From Euclidia mi (taxonomy: Eukaryota > Arthropoda > Insecta > Lepidoptera > Erebidae): DNA of 64,000 nucleotides. The position numbers and the translations under genes were made by a program. The notes under the pieces were generated by a model. That model had not been told where the DNA came from, did not search any database, and saw only the letters and a program-made list of their open reading frames with translations. The stretch covers positions 8,784,830 to 8,848,829 of the forward strand of contig OX123191.2 of assembly GCA_944739405.2 (NCBI GenBank). Reading direction: 5' to 3'. Shown here piece after piece: positions 1-10,048 of the stretch; position 1 is the first letter of the stretch; every line of letters starts with the position of its first letter.

Positions 1-150
1 GAGAGTTTTCCATGATGTTCTCGAAAGACATGTGAAGTCTGCCAACCCGCACTTGGCCAGCGTGGTGGACTATGACCTTACCCTTCTCATAGTGAGAAGA
101 GGCCCCTGCCCAGCAGTGGGGCAGTATAAAGGGCTGATGAAGACCTCTTA
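1..150 (+). repeat. Dispersed repeat fragment (family E)
   Basis: The stretch containing 'cacttggccagcgtggtgga' and 'cccagcagtggg' recurs in this window at about 15475-15625 and 18720-18870. It resembles the 3' end of a common lepidopteran retroposon. No ORF is assignable and the class is uncertain. Confidence 0.55.
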
Positions 151-750
151 TTTGCTCCGACGTTTCGTCACAACGGCTGGTGTACAACATACGTAGAGTT
201 TTGTATGAGTGGGCTACAAATCGGGTAAGTTTGAAAATATAATTATAAATTAATTTATTTTACAAACTCTGAGCTTATACAGTAAATAGAACTAATTACT
301 CATCTAGTACGATAAGAAGTATTTAATCATAATCAAATGATGATTCTTTATTGAGTGAAAGAGGACACTACAGCAACGGTCAAGCAAGTCAAATTATGCT
401 GCAACCAATATAAAATTTTTATATAACCCGGGCTACCCCCTATACTGCAAACGATAAGCGTAGCCTACAGTATGAAGCTAACTGTTTGCGAAACGTGACC
501 ATAGCCAAATGTCCATACGGTTTTATATTAAGTTCTACATCTTCAGAGTAATTTTGTTTCCAAGTCTTCCGGCTATTTGTCCGGAATCGATAACAATGAA
601 CATTATTACTTTTATAATCTCTTGCCTAAATTATACATAGGTCTCGCGAATACGTACGTTTACGTATTTTGTATCAACTTAAGATTTCATGTCAGACCTA
701 GTTTTATGATAATTACAGTAGGTATATGTTAATGTAAATAAAAGGGAACT
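151..750. other. No gene recognised
   Basis: AT-rich sequence with no ORF or repeat that I can support. Confidence 0.5.
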
Positions 751-830
751 GCCTCCGTGGTCCAGTGGATAGCGTATGCGACTGCGGATTGGCGGTCCCA
801 GGTTTCGATTCCCAGGTCGGGCAACAGTGT
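751..830 (+). repeat. tRNA-derived SINE fragment (family B)
   Basis: The head 'gcctccgtggtccagtggat' and a B-box-like 'ggtttcgattcc' look like a tRNA-derived Pol III promoter. Related copies lie at 12605-12838, 17940-18205 and 51147-51365. The body after the head is missing, so this is a truncated copy rather than a tRNA gene. Confidence 0.65.
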
Positions 831-1115
831 TAGTGGGTGGTACCTAGTAGCCATACTGTAACCAGTGAACTGATAAAATACGTTGTGACAACTATGTAAA
901 CCATGTTTATCTTTACTTATATCCGAGTATACATAATATCGTAAGGAACTTTGTCAGAATGGCGTGTGAATGGAAAGAAAACATTCATCTCGTCTGCTCA
1001 CTGCTATTGAACTTCTATTGGCTGTTATATGTAGTACGTGTAACACTCAATCGAGATTAGGTATCACACAACGCAACAACAATAGGTCAAAATATTTGTA
1101 AAAAACTAGAGGATA

Positions 1116-1281
1116 CCCATGGTTACCAAACGCGTTTTAAGGCTACTACTCTGCTCTCGTCGCTCATAGCGTGATGTTTTATAGCCTATAGCGTTGAAAT
1201 GGGCAATCTAACACTTATTACGATTAGCGCGTTCAACCAAACAAACAAACTCTTCAGCTTTATATATTAGTAGGTATAAGA
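1116..1281 (-). mobile_element. Helitron-like non-autonomous element
   Basis: On the minus strand the copy begins near TC, carries the 'gtttgtttgtttggttgaac' and 'gcgctaat' blocks seen in the 28481-28687, 14071-14281 and 39368-42197 elements, and ends in CTAG followed by T. TC...CTAG between A and T is the Helitron signature. It has no coding capacity. The exact 5' end is ambiguous by about 5 bp. Confidence 0.55.
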
Positions 1282-2269
1282 TAAGATATATAAACACTAG
1301 ATTTTGTTGTGTGTTAGCAAAAAAAAAAACAAATATAAAAAACAGAACAATATCCTGTATGCCTACGAGAATAATAGTTTCTTCATACGTCTTATATCCA
1401 CGCGTTATTCTTCAAGTTTTATTTTCGCTACAAGATGTAGCCTATATCCACCTCCAAGTTCTGATCTATTTCCATACTAAAGTTCATCAAATTTGGTGCA
1501 GATGTTTTGACAAGAAAACGGGAAACATGTACCTAAAACTATTTAACTGCACCGATGCTGTGGTGCCTTAAGCGGTCGACTCGTCGTTTAGAACTGCGCC
1601 AAACGCAAGTCGTGTGTCGTGGCTTTGATTCGCACATGAGATCATATATGTTTCCAGTTTGGGTGTTCTTTATATCAGTTTGTGTTCTGTGACCCAGGAT
1701 TTGTTCCTGGAACAAACTTAAAAAAAATATAGAACTAATGCATTTTTATAAAGCTATACTGAATATATTTCAGATAAATTTTAAGTACGTCAATAAGCAC
1801 GAAAGTAAAAATGTTATACAAGACTTTTCTCTTTATTGGAAAACTTACACAGTAACATAGTTCTACACCACATTCGCGTGAACGACACCGCACGCGGCCA
1901 CAAAGTTGCTAGTGCTTTTACTGGTTCTAACTCTAAGAACTTTAAACCTTCATAGTAACTGGAATAAATAGCTTCACTATTACAAAACATGGTTGACAAA
2001 GCAACAATGTCGGTTCCCAAAAGACCTAGCTTCAAATAGAATAAATTTAAAACTTTTGCCAAGCACGCACCGCCAGAATGAATGAATACTTGGTTTTAAA
2101 TCTTTTACGTTGGAAAAATATGGATTGGCGAAGTTCATACAACTTCAGGCATACTGGTAGATCGTGTGCAAGATTGCCAGATCTTCTATAAGTATTATAC
2201 GATTATACCTCTATATTGATAATATTAAATGATAAGTTTCAGCTCAGTCTATTTCAACGAATTTTTAGA
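1282..2269. other. No gene recognised
   Basis: AT-rich sequence. Short open frames at 1311-1571 and 1814-2062 have no recognisable domain and look like chance. Confidence 0.45.
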
Positions 2270-2770
2270 TACGTTTTTATGGTTAAACAGACAGACAGCG
2301 GAGGCTTAGTAATAGGGTCCCGTTTTTACTTTTTAGGTAAAAATGGGACCTTATTACTAAGCCTCCGCTGTATGTCTGTTTCACAAATTATGTTTTTCCG
2401 TTGCCGCTATAAGAACAAATACTGAAATAAAAATAAAAAATTAAGAGGGGGGGTTCCCATAAATTTTTTCTTAAGAAGTAATTTTTTTCTCAATATTACT
2501 AACGTTTGACGCTTAATATCTTCATAGAATATTTAGTTGTATATTACATTTCAAAATAAATAATTAAATAAAATAAAGTAAAAGGGAGGCTCCTATGCCT
2601 CCCATAGAACAAACGTAATTTTAAGCAATTTTTTACTCGATCTTAATAAACAGGCAGAAACCTGTGTATTTTTAAGTATACATGCAACAAACGTGACTTT
2701 CTTCTATATATGATCGTACGAACCCTTTATGCGCGAGTCCGACTCGCACCTGGCCGATTTTTTTTATTGC
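2270..2770 (-). repeat. Dispersed repeat (family D), with terminal hairpin
   Basis: The same family lies in opposite orientation at 34885-35395. Shared blocks include the 'agtccgactcgcacctggcc' end, a run around 'ttactcgatcttaataaaca', and the 'gcggaggcttagtaataggg' end. Here that end is present twice as an inverted repeat (2285-2328 and 2338-2381). Class not determined. Confidence 0.6.
2285..2381. repeat. Long imperfect hairpin, 44-bp arms
   Basis: Arms 2285-2328 and 2338-2381 are reverse complements with about three mismatches, separated by 9 nt. The arms are one end of repeat family D, so the hairpin is either a fold-back terminus or two abutting inverted copies. Confidence 0.85.
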
Positions 2771-2790
2771 TATTATCGATGGTAGAGAAA

Positions 2791-2885
2791 CGATAGCACA
2801 ATGGAGATACCATAAGACTGCCTCGCAGAGGGTCTTGGGTTCAAATCCAAGCCAACTGACTTCTCAAAGCTTTGTGCGTATTATA
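2791..2885 (+). repeat. tRNA-derived SINE fragment (family A)
   Basis: 'cgatagcacaatggagatac' followed by a B-box-like 'gggttcaaatcc' matches the head of the full-length SINE at 9647-10031. Only the head and a short body remnant ('gtgcgtatta') are present. Confidence 0.6.
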
Positions 2886-3020
2886 CATAGATACATAGAC
2901 TCACGCCGGTTTCCCGGAGGGGTAGGCAGAGACTAAGGAACGTCATTTGCAACGATCCTGACATACCTCTCTTGCTTCATTCACTCCTACAAGTTTCTCA
3001 TGCATGCTCTTCTATTTAGG
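2886..3020 (+). repeat. Dispersed repeat fragment with 'ggaggggtaggcagag'
   Basis: 'catagactcacgccggtttc' followed by 'ggaggggtaggcagagacta' is a block common in lepidopteran intergenic DNA. A related shorter piece lies at about 15235-15300. Class unknown. Confidence 0.4.
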
Positions 3021-3049
3021 GTACGTGAGAAGGTGGAGTGCGTATTATA

Positions 3050-3267
3050 TATATATATAGTCGACGCCAGCGGCTACGCACGCACATATTTTCAAATTTC
3101 CCGTTTTGCCCGATCACGTGGGAATTTCGGGAAATACCGTCTAAGTGCACCCCTACGGTGCCCAAGGAACATACATGCCAAATTACAGCTTCCTGCGCCT
3201 AATAGTTTCGGCTGTAGCGTGTCTGTCAGTCAGTCAGTCAGTAAGGCAAGGATTTTATATATTAAGA
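3050..3267 (-). mobile_element. Helitron-like element, family C (degenerate 3' end)
   Basis: Same family as 15751-15935, 17436-17641 and 13358-13713: a terminus with 'gactgactgacagac'-type repeats, a middle 'tttcccgaaat' block, and an end near 'ggcgtcctctag'. In this copy the terminal CTAG is changed to ATAG. Confidence 0.55.
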
Positions 3268-3781
3268 TTGTGAGTGTGATTACGGCCCGGTTAGTTGCCC
3301 GTAACATATTATACTGTATTATTAATAAACTCGTGATGCTAAACTAGGTTACATTTCCATTTCCCATACTTATAAATCTCGTATTTTCTTAAGTTAATCC
3401 AACAAATACATATTACAGTTAATATAACATACATACAATAATAAACCCACATACCTTACACACACATAAAAACAAACACATTCTCACGACTTAATCCGAA
3501 CACACATGCATCCCCACAACCTAATCTACACACACATATACATAAACCGTTTCATTAAAAGAAAACTCGTGTAAATAAATAACACATTATCGCCAACAAT
3601 TACAGCTTTGTTGCGTGTGAGTACAAATTGCGTAATGTTATTCAAATAAGGACTTTACCGCCTTATGGTCTCATATGTATTATGTACCATCAAAATTTAT
3701 ACTTACGGTCGGGTGCAAGCGTGAATACGTTTCCTGTATGCTGCGCTGGGAATAATCTTTTTGGTAAATATGAAGAACGAT
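3268..3781. other. No gene recognised
   Basis: AT-rich flank of the LTR retrotransposon, with simple ACAC-rich stretches. No ORF. Confidence 0.5.
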
Positions 3782-3785
3782 ATTT

Positions 3786-4507
3786 TGTGACGGAGGGTCT
3801 CAGGTAGGATGTCGGGGTTCGAGAGAAACACTGCTAGGCTGAACAGGTTCTTTATTATGTCTCACTACCGCTTACATACAGTATGACCGAACTAGGTAAG
3901 CACTGGCCTGAGCTGGCTGGAGTGTAGACTCCTGCTGCTCTCCGACGCTCGCAGGGTAGCTGCTCGTAGGGTCGCCGATGAGCTGGCCAAGGTGCGCTGC
4001 GCAGGCAGCTCTGTGGTCGATGTTCAGGCTGAGCGGGTCTCAGGCGGTGCAGCCGATGTGGGTCGAGCGGTCAGGCTCAGGCGTCCGTGGCCTGGCTGTA
4101 GGAGCTCGTAGGCAGGAACGGAGGCTTGGGTGGCAGCTGGCTAGTAGCGGCACGGCGCCAACAGCTCGTGGCTTGTAGCCCGTAGGAAGAACGTCAGCCC
4201 GTAGGAAGAACGTCAGGTGCAGTGAGCTCGTAGGGTGAACGTAGCCCGTAGGGTGAACCCCAGCGGGACAGTAGATAGGAAGTAGAATGTAGAATAATCG
4301 CGAGGTGTAGCGGCAGCGTTCCGATGTCTAGGGAAAGTGACCATTCTACAACGCGCACCCATCTTATATAGATGTAGCCTATGACTCACAACTGCCTTTG
4401 GCTAGTGAATATGACCATATTTGGTAATATTGCGAACGATGTCTGGCTAAGCTGGCGTTAAGCGCCTGCGAGATATTATAACGCAATACGTGTAGTATTA
4501 CGTTACA
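3786..4507 (-). repeat. 3' LTR of gypsy-type element
   Basis: 722 bp and near-identical to 7668-8389. In sense orientation it begins TGTAACG. A TATA-like TATATAAG lies at 4363-4370 (minus) and an AATAAA polyadenylation signal at 3851-3856 (minus). Both are placed as expected for an LTR promoter followed by a terminator. Confidence 0.92.
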
Positions 4508-4510
4508 ATA

Positions 4511-4519
4511 CCCCGCTCT
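4511..4519 (-). other. Polypurine tract
   Basis: The sense sequence AGAGCGGGG lies three bases before the 3' LTR, the expected position for the plus-strand primer of an LTR retrotransposon. Confidence 0.65.
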
Positions 4520-4655
4520 GTACAGCAGGATTTTTCGTGTCTTGACAAGAAAAATCCGTCCAACTAAGTCCTCCGAACTTCTGTAGACAGTGCTAAGTAG
4601 ATAGTGACTATGAAACTCAAACTGCAGGTAGGTACAATGAAAGAATCTAGTTAGG

Positions 4656-7277
4656 TTAGGAATCAGTGTAGTTAATTAGTTTTAAATCTTTAATGTGCCA
4701 ACTGCCAATAGATTTACCCGACGAATCCGCTAATTCGTATACTAGTGGTGACTTTTTAGCAATAATAGTACACTTGGTAAACTTGGGAGCAAGTTTTTTG
4801 CTAAATGATTTGTCCTTATCGCTTAGATAGTAGGTTCTTTTCCATACGGTATCACCTATGTTAAACTCAGCCGGTTTACGACGTAAGTTGTATGTGTGTG
4901 TATATAAAGTACCATTGTTTTGGTGTTTACGTGCGACACAAGTATCACACGAAGATATAAACTTAATAATGTCAGCGTGCATACCAGGCCAATAATAACG
5001 CTGCGCTAAACGTTTATACGTTTTAAAAATACCTAAATGACCCGCAGCGAGTTCCGAATGGTATTCTTTAATAGCGGCAGTTCTATCCGAGGTATGTAGG
5101 ACCTCTTTCCAATCGAATACTTTACGCAATGTACATTTAGATACCATATATCTGTACAATTTATCATTCCTGATAGAATAATTAGGGAAAGATGTAGGTG
5201 AGTTTTTACAGCCATTGTAGATTGTAGTATACCACTGATCCGAGGTTATAGTAGTCACGTTATCAGTGTTAGTATCAATAGCTGACACGGTAGCATTAAC
5301 TTTATTAGGCAAGAAATTACTACGAGAGTAATTATTAGATAAAGAAACAGAGTTAATATAATTTGGTAACAATTTAAATCTTTTCCAGAAGTCAATACCT
5401 AAAATTAACGAACTAGTGACTTCTGGAATTACGTACGCTTTAAAGTTATAAGTTTTATTTTTAAAAGTGGTGGGTAGGTTGATATAGCCGATCGGTGTCA
5501 AACGATGACCACCCGCCGATCGAAAAAATATAGTAGGGTTGTCACACTTATTCAAAGGGAGATTAGTTTTAGAAATAAGTTTTATATGAGAATTATTGCC
5601 CAATATAGTCACAGCAGAACCTGAGTCAAGTAAACCAGTAAGGGGTAGATTCTTAATGGTTACATTAACATAGGGTCGAAAATCAGTATTAGGTTTTTGA
5701 TCTCGGGTCGCAGCCACAGAATGACTAGAAAAATACACTTTAAGAGTGTTCAGCCAATTTTTCCAGTCTTCCTTGTCAAAATATTTAGGCTTAGAAGATG
5801 TACAAACGGTAGGGTTTGTCATCTTATTTGACGAACGACGATCCAAATAAATTAGTTTTTTTGAAAATGATTTATTTTTACAGGTAGGACAATTTACGAA
5901 TGTGACATCCCTAAGGCCACACTTAAAACATATCGGATAACGTTCACGCTTGCACGTCCCTAGCGAGTGATCAGTTGAACGACATCGCGGACAAAAAACA
6001 GACCTCTTATTAGTTATTTTTGTAGGAACAGCTGATTTAGATATCATGTTGACATTATAGTGTTGTGGGTTAGGCACAGGTGTATCGTTCGGTTCGACAT
6101 TTATAGATGCGACAGAAGCGTAGTTTTTTAGTTTAGACGGTTTATAGTACTGTGAATTATTATAGTGACCGTGCGTGTCCTTATTATTTATGTAAGCTAA
6201 ATCAGGTGCTACTGTGTTAGACGTAGGGTAACTAGGTTCGTGAAATTGTGCACATAAACACTGGAACCTCTCATAGTTTAGACATAGTGTTTTTAGAGAG
6301 TCTATAGTGTCTATAGCCGTAGTACATGAAGCTAGTACTGTAGAATAACACGGTCTAATATTGTGAAGCAATATATTTAATTTTTCATGTTCGGTTAGTA
6401 CCGTGTTCGGTGACAATCGCGCAAAAAGTTGGAACATAATTGATAAGTAGATGATTATACCCTCAGTTTGCCCTTGAGTACGATTACGAATCTCGGCTAA
6501 AAGTTTATAATCATAGTTGTACGGTGTAAAATCAGCTGTGAGTTTACTAGCTAGTTCGTCCCATGTAGAAATGGAATGTTTAACACCGCGAAACCAGTGT
6601 AACGCATTACCCGTAAAAATTTCGGACGCGTAATCGAATAATCTATTGGCAGGTAGATTTCTAACGGTCCTAAATTCCGTCACGCGTTGTAGAAATTCGC
6701 GAACGCAGCCTGTTCCGTCGAATTTGAGTTTCGATAGTTCGCCAACCCTCAAATGCTCACAGTGGACAGTTACCGGAGTCGACGCTGCCTGTGCAGGGGT
6801 TGAATCCGTGCAAGTCATCGTGACTCCGACTTCCGCCGACGGAACATTCGAGTTTTCTATCTTAGATAGCTCTGCCGACAGCATCCGAAAGCGTTCAGTC
6901 AGGTCGGATATTTTCTTGCCGTATTTAGGTTCGGATTTGTCTAATCTGCCCAATCTGTGGTAGACCTGGTTGTGCAAAGCCGTAGTTCGCTTCGCCAAGT
7001 TGTGGTCGTATAATTCCTTAAGGGAAGAGATTCGCGAATCTAAATCAGTTACTGATTTAGATTCGCGAATCTCAATCAGTAAGCTAGCTCCCTTGAAGTC
7101 GTCTGCTATGTCTAGGCCTGACTCTAGGATTTCGTCATTCGGAATCAGCTCGAGTAGTTTAGGTAGCTGCTTCCGTAAACCTAAAACAGAGGTAGCCGGC
7201 TCCTCTCCGCGAATAGCGACCTCGTAGGCCAATTCATTTTTATTAAGTAGAAAGTACTTGATAGGGTTAGTGCTCAT
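4656..7277 (-). CDS. Gag-protease-partial integrase polyprotein (RT, RNase H and IN core missing)
   Basis: I chose the ATG at 7277, giving 873 aa; the frame stays open upstream to 7508, but those residues look like leader sequence. Domains by residue: Gag capsid-like region about 185-345 (FLQRVTEF, ALHWFRG); cysteine knuckles C429-x2-C432 with H437 and C442, then C450-x2-C453 and C463-x2-C466; retroviral-type aspartic protease with DSG at 551-553 and a second ILG at 626-628; integrase zinc-binding HHCC at H740, H746, C777 and C780; integrase C-terminal segment about 790-870 (NIGDTVW, HIKDLK). There is no reverse transcriptase Y/FxDD, no RNase H and no integrase DDE core. A full gypsy Pol would add roughly 650 residues between protease and C-terminus. 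Two in-frame losses (after about 645 and at about 787) leave the reading frame intact. A palindrome at 7027-7073 lies in the N-terminal coding part. The product could supply virus-like-particle protein or simply be a fossil frame too young to have decayed. Confidence 0.85.
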   Translation of the reverse strand: MSTNPIKYFLLNKNELAYEVAIRGEEPATSVLGLRKQLPKLLELIPNDEILESGLDIADDFKGASLLIEIRESKSVTDLDSRISSLKELYDHNLAKRTTALHNQVYHRLGRLDKSEPKYGKKISDLTERFRMLSAELSKIENSNVPSAEVGVTMTCTDSTPAQAASTPVTVHCEHLRVGELSKLKFDGTGCVREFLQRVTEFRTVRNLPANRLFDYASEIFTGNALHWFRGVKHSISTWDELASKLTADFTPYNYDYKLLAEIRNRTQGQTEGIIIYLSIMFQLFARLSPNTVLTEHEKLNILLHNIRPCYSTVLASCTTAIDTIDSLKTLCLNYERFQCLCAQFHEPSYPTSNTVAPDLAYINNKDTHGHYNNSQYYKPSKLKNYASVASINVEPNDTPVPNPQHYNVNMISKSAVPTKITNKRSVFCPRCRSTDHSLGTCKRERYPICFKCGLRDVTFVNCPTCKNKSFSKKLIYLDRRSSNKMTNPTVCTSSKPKYFDKEDWKNWLNTLKVYFSSHSVAATRDQKPNTDFRPYVNVTIKNLPLTGLLDSGSAVTILGNNSHIKLISKTNLPLNKCDNPTIFFRSAGGHRLTPIGYINLPTTFKNKTYNFKAYVIPEVTSSLILGIDFWKRFKLLPNYINSVSLSNNYSRSNFLPNKVNATVSAIDTNTDNVTTITSDQWYTTIYNGCKNSPTSFPNYSIRNDKLYRYMVSKCTLRKVFDWKEVLHTSDRTAAIKEYHSELAAGHLGIFKTYKRLAQRYYWPGMHADIIKFISSCDTCVARKHQNNGTLYTHTYNLRRKPAEFNIGDTVWKRTYYLSDKDKSFSKKLAPKFTKCTIIAKKSPLVYELADSSGKSIGSWHIKDLKLINYTDS
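7027..7073. repeat. Perfect 23-bp inverted repeat with 1-nt loop inside gag
   Basis: Arms 7027-7049 and 7051-7073 are exact reverse complements separated by one base. Each arm contains a smaller palindrome (agattcgcgaatct). It is translated in the Gag N-terminus as RESKSVTDLDSRI, residues 71-83. Confidence 0.95.
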
Positions 7278-7654
7278 GATGATATAAAATAAGTATGATA
7301 GAAAAGAACGTAAGTATATTACAGCCCTCCGTGTGCAATAGTTCTGCTTTACAAAGAAACTACGACGATTCGGTGTAAAAATGTAGACAATAGATAGTGA
7401 CTTGCAAAAATAAAAAACGGTTATTTCAAATTGCGAACAGTTACGTAGGGAATCGGTAGTTGAAATTTGAATTAGATAATAGTAAGATAACACATAATAG
7501 GTATACAAGAATAGAAATTAAAGATAGACAGCAAAACACAGATATACACAAGTTTAAAAGTACGTACCGGTTCGCTGATGTCTGCACCTCCTCGTTTACA
7601 AAGACTGACCTCCTAAACAAGAACAACTGCAGTAATTGGAAGTGAGACAAATAG

Positions 7655-7666
7655 AGTTGGGCGCCA
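7655..7666 (-). other. tRNA primer-binding site
   Basis: The sense sequence TGGCGCCCAACT starts one base after the 5' LTR end. TGGCGCC-type sites complementary to a tRNA 3' end are typical of LTR retrotransposons. The priming tRNA cannot be fixed from this alone. Confidence 0.75.
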
Positions 7667-7667
7667 C

Positions 7668-8389
7668 TGAGACGGGGGGTCTCAGGTAGGATGTCGGGGT
7701 TCGAGAGAAACACTGCTAGGCTGAACAGGTTCTTTATTATGTCTCACTACCGCTTACATACAGTATGACCGAACTAGGTAAGCACTGGCCTGAGCTGGCT
7801 GGAGTGTAGACTCCTGCTGCTCTCCGACGCTCGCAGGGTAGCTGCTCGTAGGGTCGCCGATGAGCTGGCCAAGGTGCGCTGCGCAGGCAGCTCTGTGGTC
7901 GATGTTCAGGCTGAGCGGGTCTCAGGCGGTGCAGCCGATGTGGGTCGAGCGGTCAGGCTCAGGCGTCCGTGGCCTGGCTGTAGGAGCTCGTAGGCAGGAA
8001 CGGAGGCTTGGGTGGCAGCTGGCTAGTAGCGGCACGGCGCCAACAGCTCGTGGCTTGTAGCCCGTAGGAAGAACGTCAGCCCGTAGGAAGAACGTCAGGT
8101 GCAGTGAGCTCGTAGGGTGAACGTAGCCCGTAGGGTGAACCCCAGCGGGACAGTAGATAGGAAGTAGAATGTAGAATAATCGCGAGGTGTAGCGGCAGCG
8201 TTCCGATGTCTAGGGAAAGTGACCATTCTACAACGCGCACCCATCTTATATAGATGTAGCCTATGACTCACAACTGCCTTTGGCTAGTGAATATGACCAT
8301 ATTTGGTAATATTGCGAACGATGTCTGGCTAAGCTGGCGTTAAGCGCCTGCGAGATATTATAACGCAATACGTGTAGTATTACGTTACA
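7668..8389 (-). repeat. 5' LTR of gypsy-type element
   Basis: Copy of 3786-4507 at an offset of exactly 3882. Mismatches found: 7670 (A against T at 3788) and 7676 (G against A at 3794). It carries the same TATATAAG box at about 8245-8252 (minus), which should drive the polyprotein transcript. Confidence 0.92.
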
Positions 8390-8393
8390 ATTT

Positions 8394-9294
8394 AAGTAAA
8401 TACGTGTATAAAATTTATGTATGAAAAAATTTCATCTAGTATACGGTTTCAATGACGTCTTGACACTGTCAGTGAGTAGTGTGTCTGTGGTTCGATAAGC
8501 TTTTTTCAAGAATTCAGAGAAGTGGTTATAATTCGCGCTAAAGCAACAATATCTATAATATTAATACACTTAAGAATATGTAGGTATGTTATGTATAAAT
8601 GGTATTAGGTATGTATAAATTGTCTGAGAATATTTTTATGATTATCAATTGTGTGTGAATTCAACTTACGTATACCAACCTTTTCGCATCATACAAACTA
8701 AATTAATGGACACAAAGAACACAAGAATTTATTTAAAACCTTTGAAAACTGTAGAATATAATTATCCTAACTAGGTGATCTAATAAATTGGCCAACTAGG
8801 AATCATTCTTGCATGTCTAACACTTTAAAGAACAGTGAGCGTCTATAGCCGCTATGAAAATAAAATTTTATTGTATCTGTTTTAGGTACTATACTTCTTA
8901 GTAAGTGATTCTAATTGTTAAGAAAAGTCACTGAGCTTAAGGTTACTAAGACATTCGTTTTAAAATGTCTTTCGGGATGTAAACCACATTCATCCACCTA
9001 AAATATCAGAATACAGGATACTCAAAACAATAATACGAGGTACATATCACAAAAGACATTCTAAAACTAAAGTAGCAGACTTTAAACCCGTAGCCATACT
9101 TGTAGTAAGCTGACGTCATTCTGAGGTCGTCGTGGTTGGTTGAGCCATTTCAGACAGCTAATTAGGTCTAGGCAACTTAGCTAGAGACGAGGTACTAATT
9201 GTTTGTGAGGATTTAAAACATAACTGTTAATTTTTACGTGAGTAAATGAGTGGCGTAGTGGCTTAAGCTTAGGTTTTTGGTTTATATAATATTA
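8394..9294. other. No gene recognised
   Basis: AT-rich sequence without a supported ORF or a repeat that I could match inside the window. Confidence 0.5.
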
Positions 9295-9490
9295 TATTCT
9301 ATTCTACCACATACACACGACACCATCTAGTTCCAAACTAAGCAGACATTGTATACAGCTACTAGACAATGGATAAACATACATAATTATATACTTTTTT
9401 TAATACATACATAGAAACACCCAGACCAAGACAAACATCTATGTTTACGCACACAAAGGTTTGACTTGAGCGGGAATCGAACGCGCGACA
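9295..9490. repeat. Dispersed repeat fragment (family G)
   Basis: 'accacatacacacgacacca' with 'aaactaagcagacattgtat' recurs, slightly changed, at 53300-53390. The block ends in a tRNA-like 'cgggaatcgaacgcgcgac'. A related piece may lie at 19140-19260. Confidence 0.45.
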
Positions 9491-9646
9491 ACACATTATG
9501 CGATGGTATGATTGTTTCGGGTTTGTCTTTGTATCCGTTATTTAATGTTTCCAAAGTCACATCGGACGCCAGATATTCCAAAGTGACAATTATGTTTTAG
9601 GTCAGATTATTTGGTGATTACGCCATATTAATGAACTTGACTTCGC

Positions 9647-10031
9647 AGCGATAGCCCTGTGGAGATACCAACGGACTGCCATGCAGAGGGTATCGGGTTC
9701 GCATCCACGGCACGTACCAATGACTTTTCGAAGTTTAGTGCGTATTAAATTGTTAATTATCGCTTGACTCGTGCCTTGGAGAGCACGTTAAACTGTCGGT
9801 CCCGGCTGTCATGAAGATCTTTGACAGTCGTTACGGGGAGTCAGTACCCTCAAATAAACTGATACTGGTCTAAACCATAGAATATCGCTATCCCTTTGGG
9901 ATGCGGAGGTCAGACGACAGTAGCTCTGTGGAAAAGTTGATATTCTGTCATATCTGGTTAGACCAGTAAGCGGACCTCGGGCTCCAAGGCGTGTAAGTCT
10001 TGGTTGCAACCGGGATTACGCTAGGACGATG
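9647..10031 (+). repeat. Full-length tRNA-derived SINE (family A)
   Basis: The 385-bp element begins 'agcgatagccctgtggagat', has a B-box-like 'gggttcgcatcc', a long unique body ('gatctttgacagtcgttac', 'ggtcagac') and ends in a short GATGA tail. It is bounded by identical 17-bp duplications at 9630-9646 and 10032-10048. This marks a clean target-primed insertion and fixes both ends of the family. Confidence 0.85.
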
Positions 10032-10048
10032 AATGAACTTGACTTCGC

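Larger units (their letters stand above)
3782..8393 (-). mobile_element. Ty3/gypsy-type LTR retrotransposon, internally deleted
   Basis: The element proper is 3786-8389, flanked by 4-bp duplications ATTT at 3782-3785 and 8390-8393. Both LTRs (3786-4507 and 7668-8389, 722 bp each) have TG...CA ends. I found only two mismatches between them, so insertion is recent. The internal region is about 3.2 kb, short for gypsy. It encodes Gag, aspartic protease, the integrase zinc-binding domain and the integrase C-terminal region in one open frame. Reverse transcriptase, RNase H and the integrase catalytic core are absent. The copy is therefore non-autonomous and must have been reverse-transcribed and integrated in trans. 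No envelope gene is present. Family assignment rests on domain order and motifs, not on a search. Confidence 0.9.

Noticed and set aside
1311..1571. 86-codon frame starting beside a poly(A) run.
   Set aside because: No recognisable domain, low-complexity start, neighbours are repeats. Treated as chance.
3978..4178. 66-codon frame, present identically at 7860-8060.
   Set aside because: It lies within the LTRs, antisense to the element, and is duplicated only because the LTRs are.
9647..9720. A tRNA gene at the head of the SINE.
   Set aside because: Box-like motifs are present, but the sequence does not fold into a full cloverleaf by eye and is followed by a SINE body with tail and target duplication.
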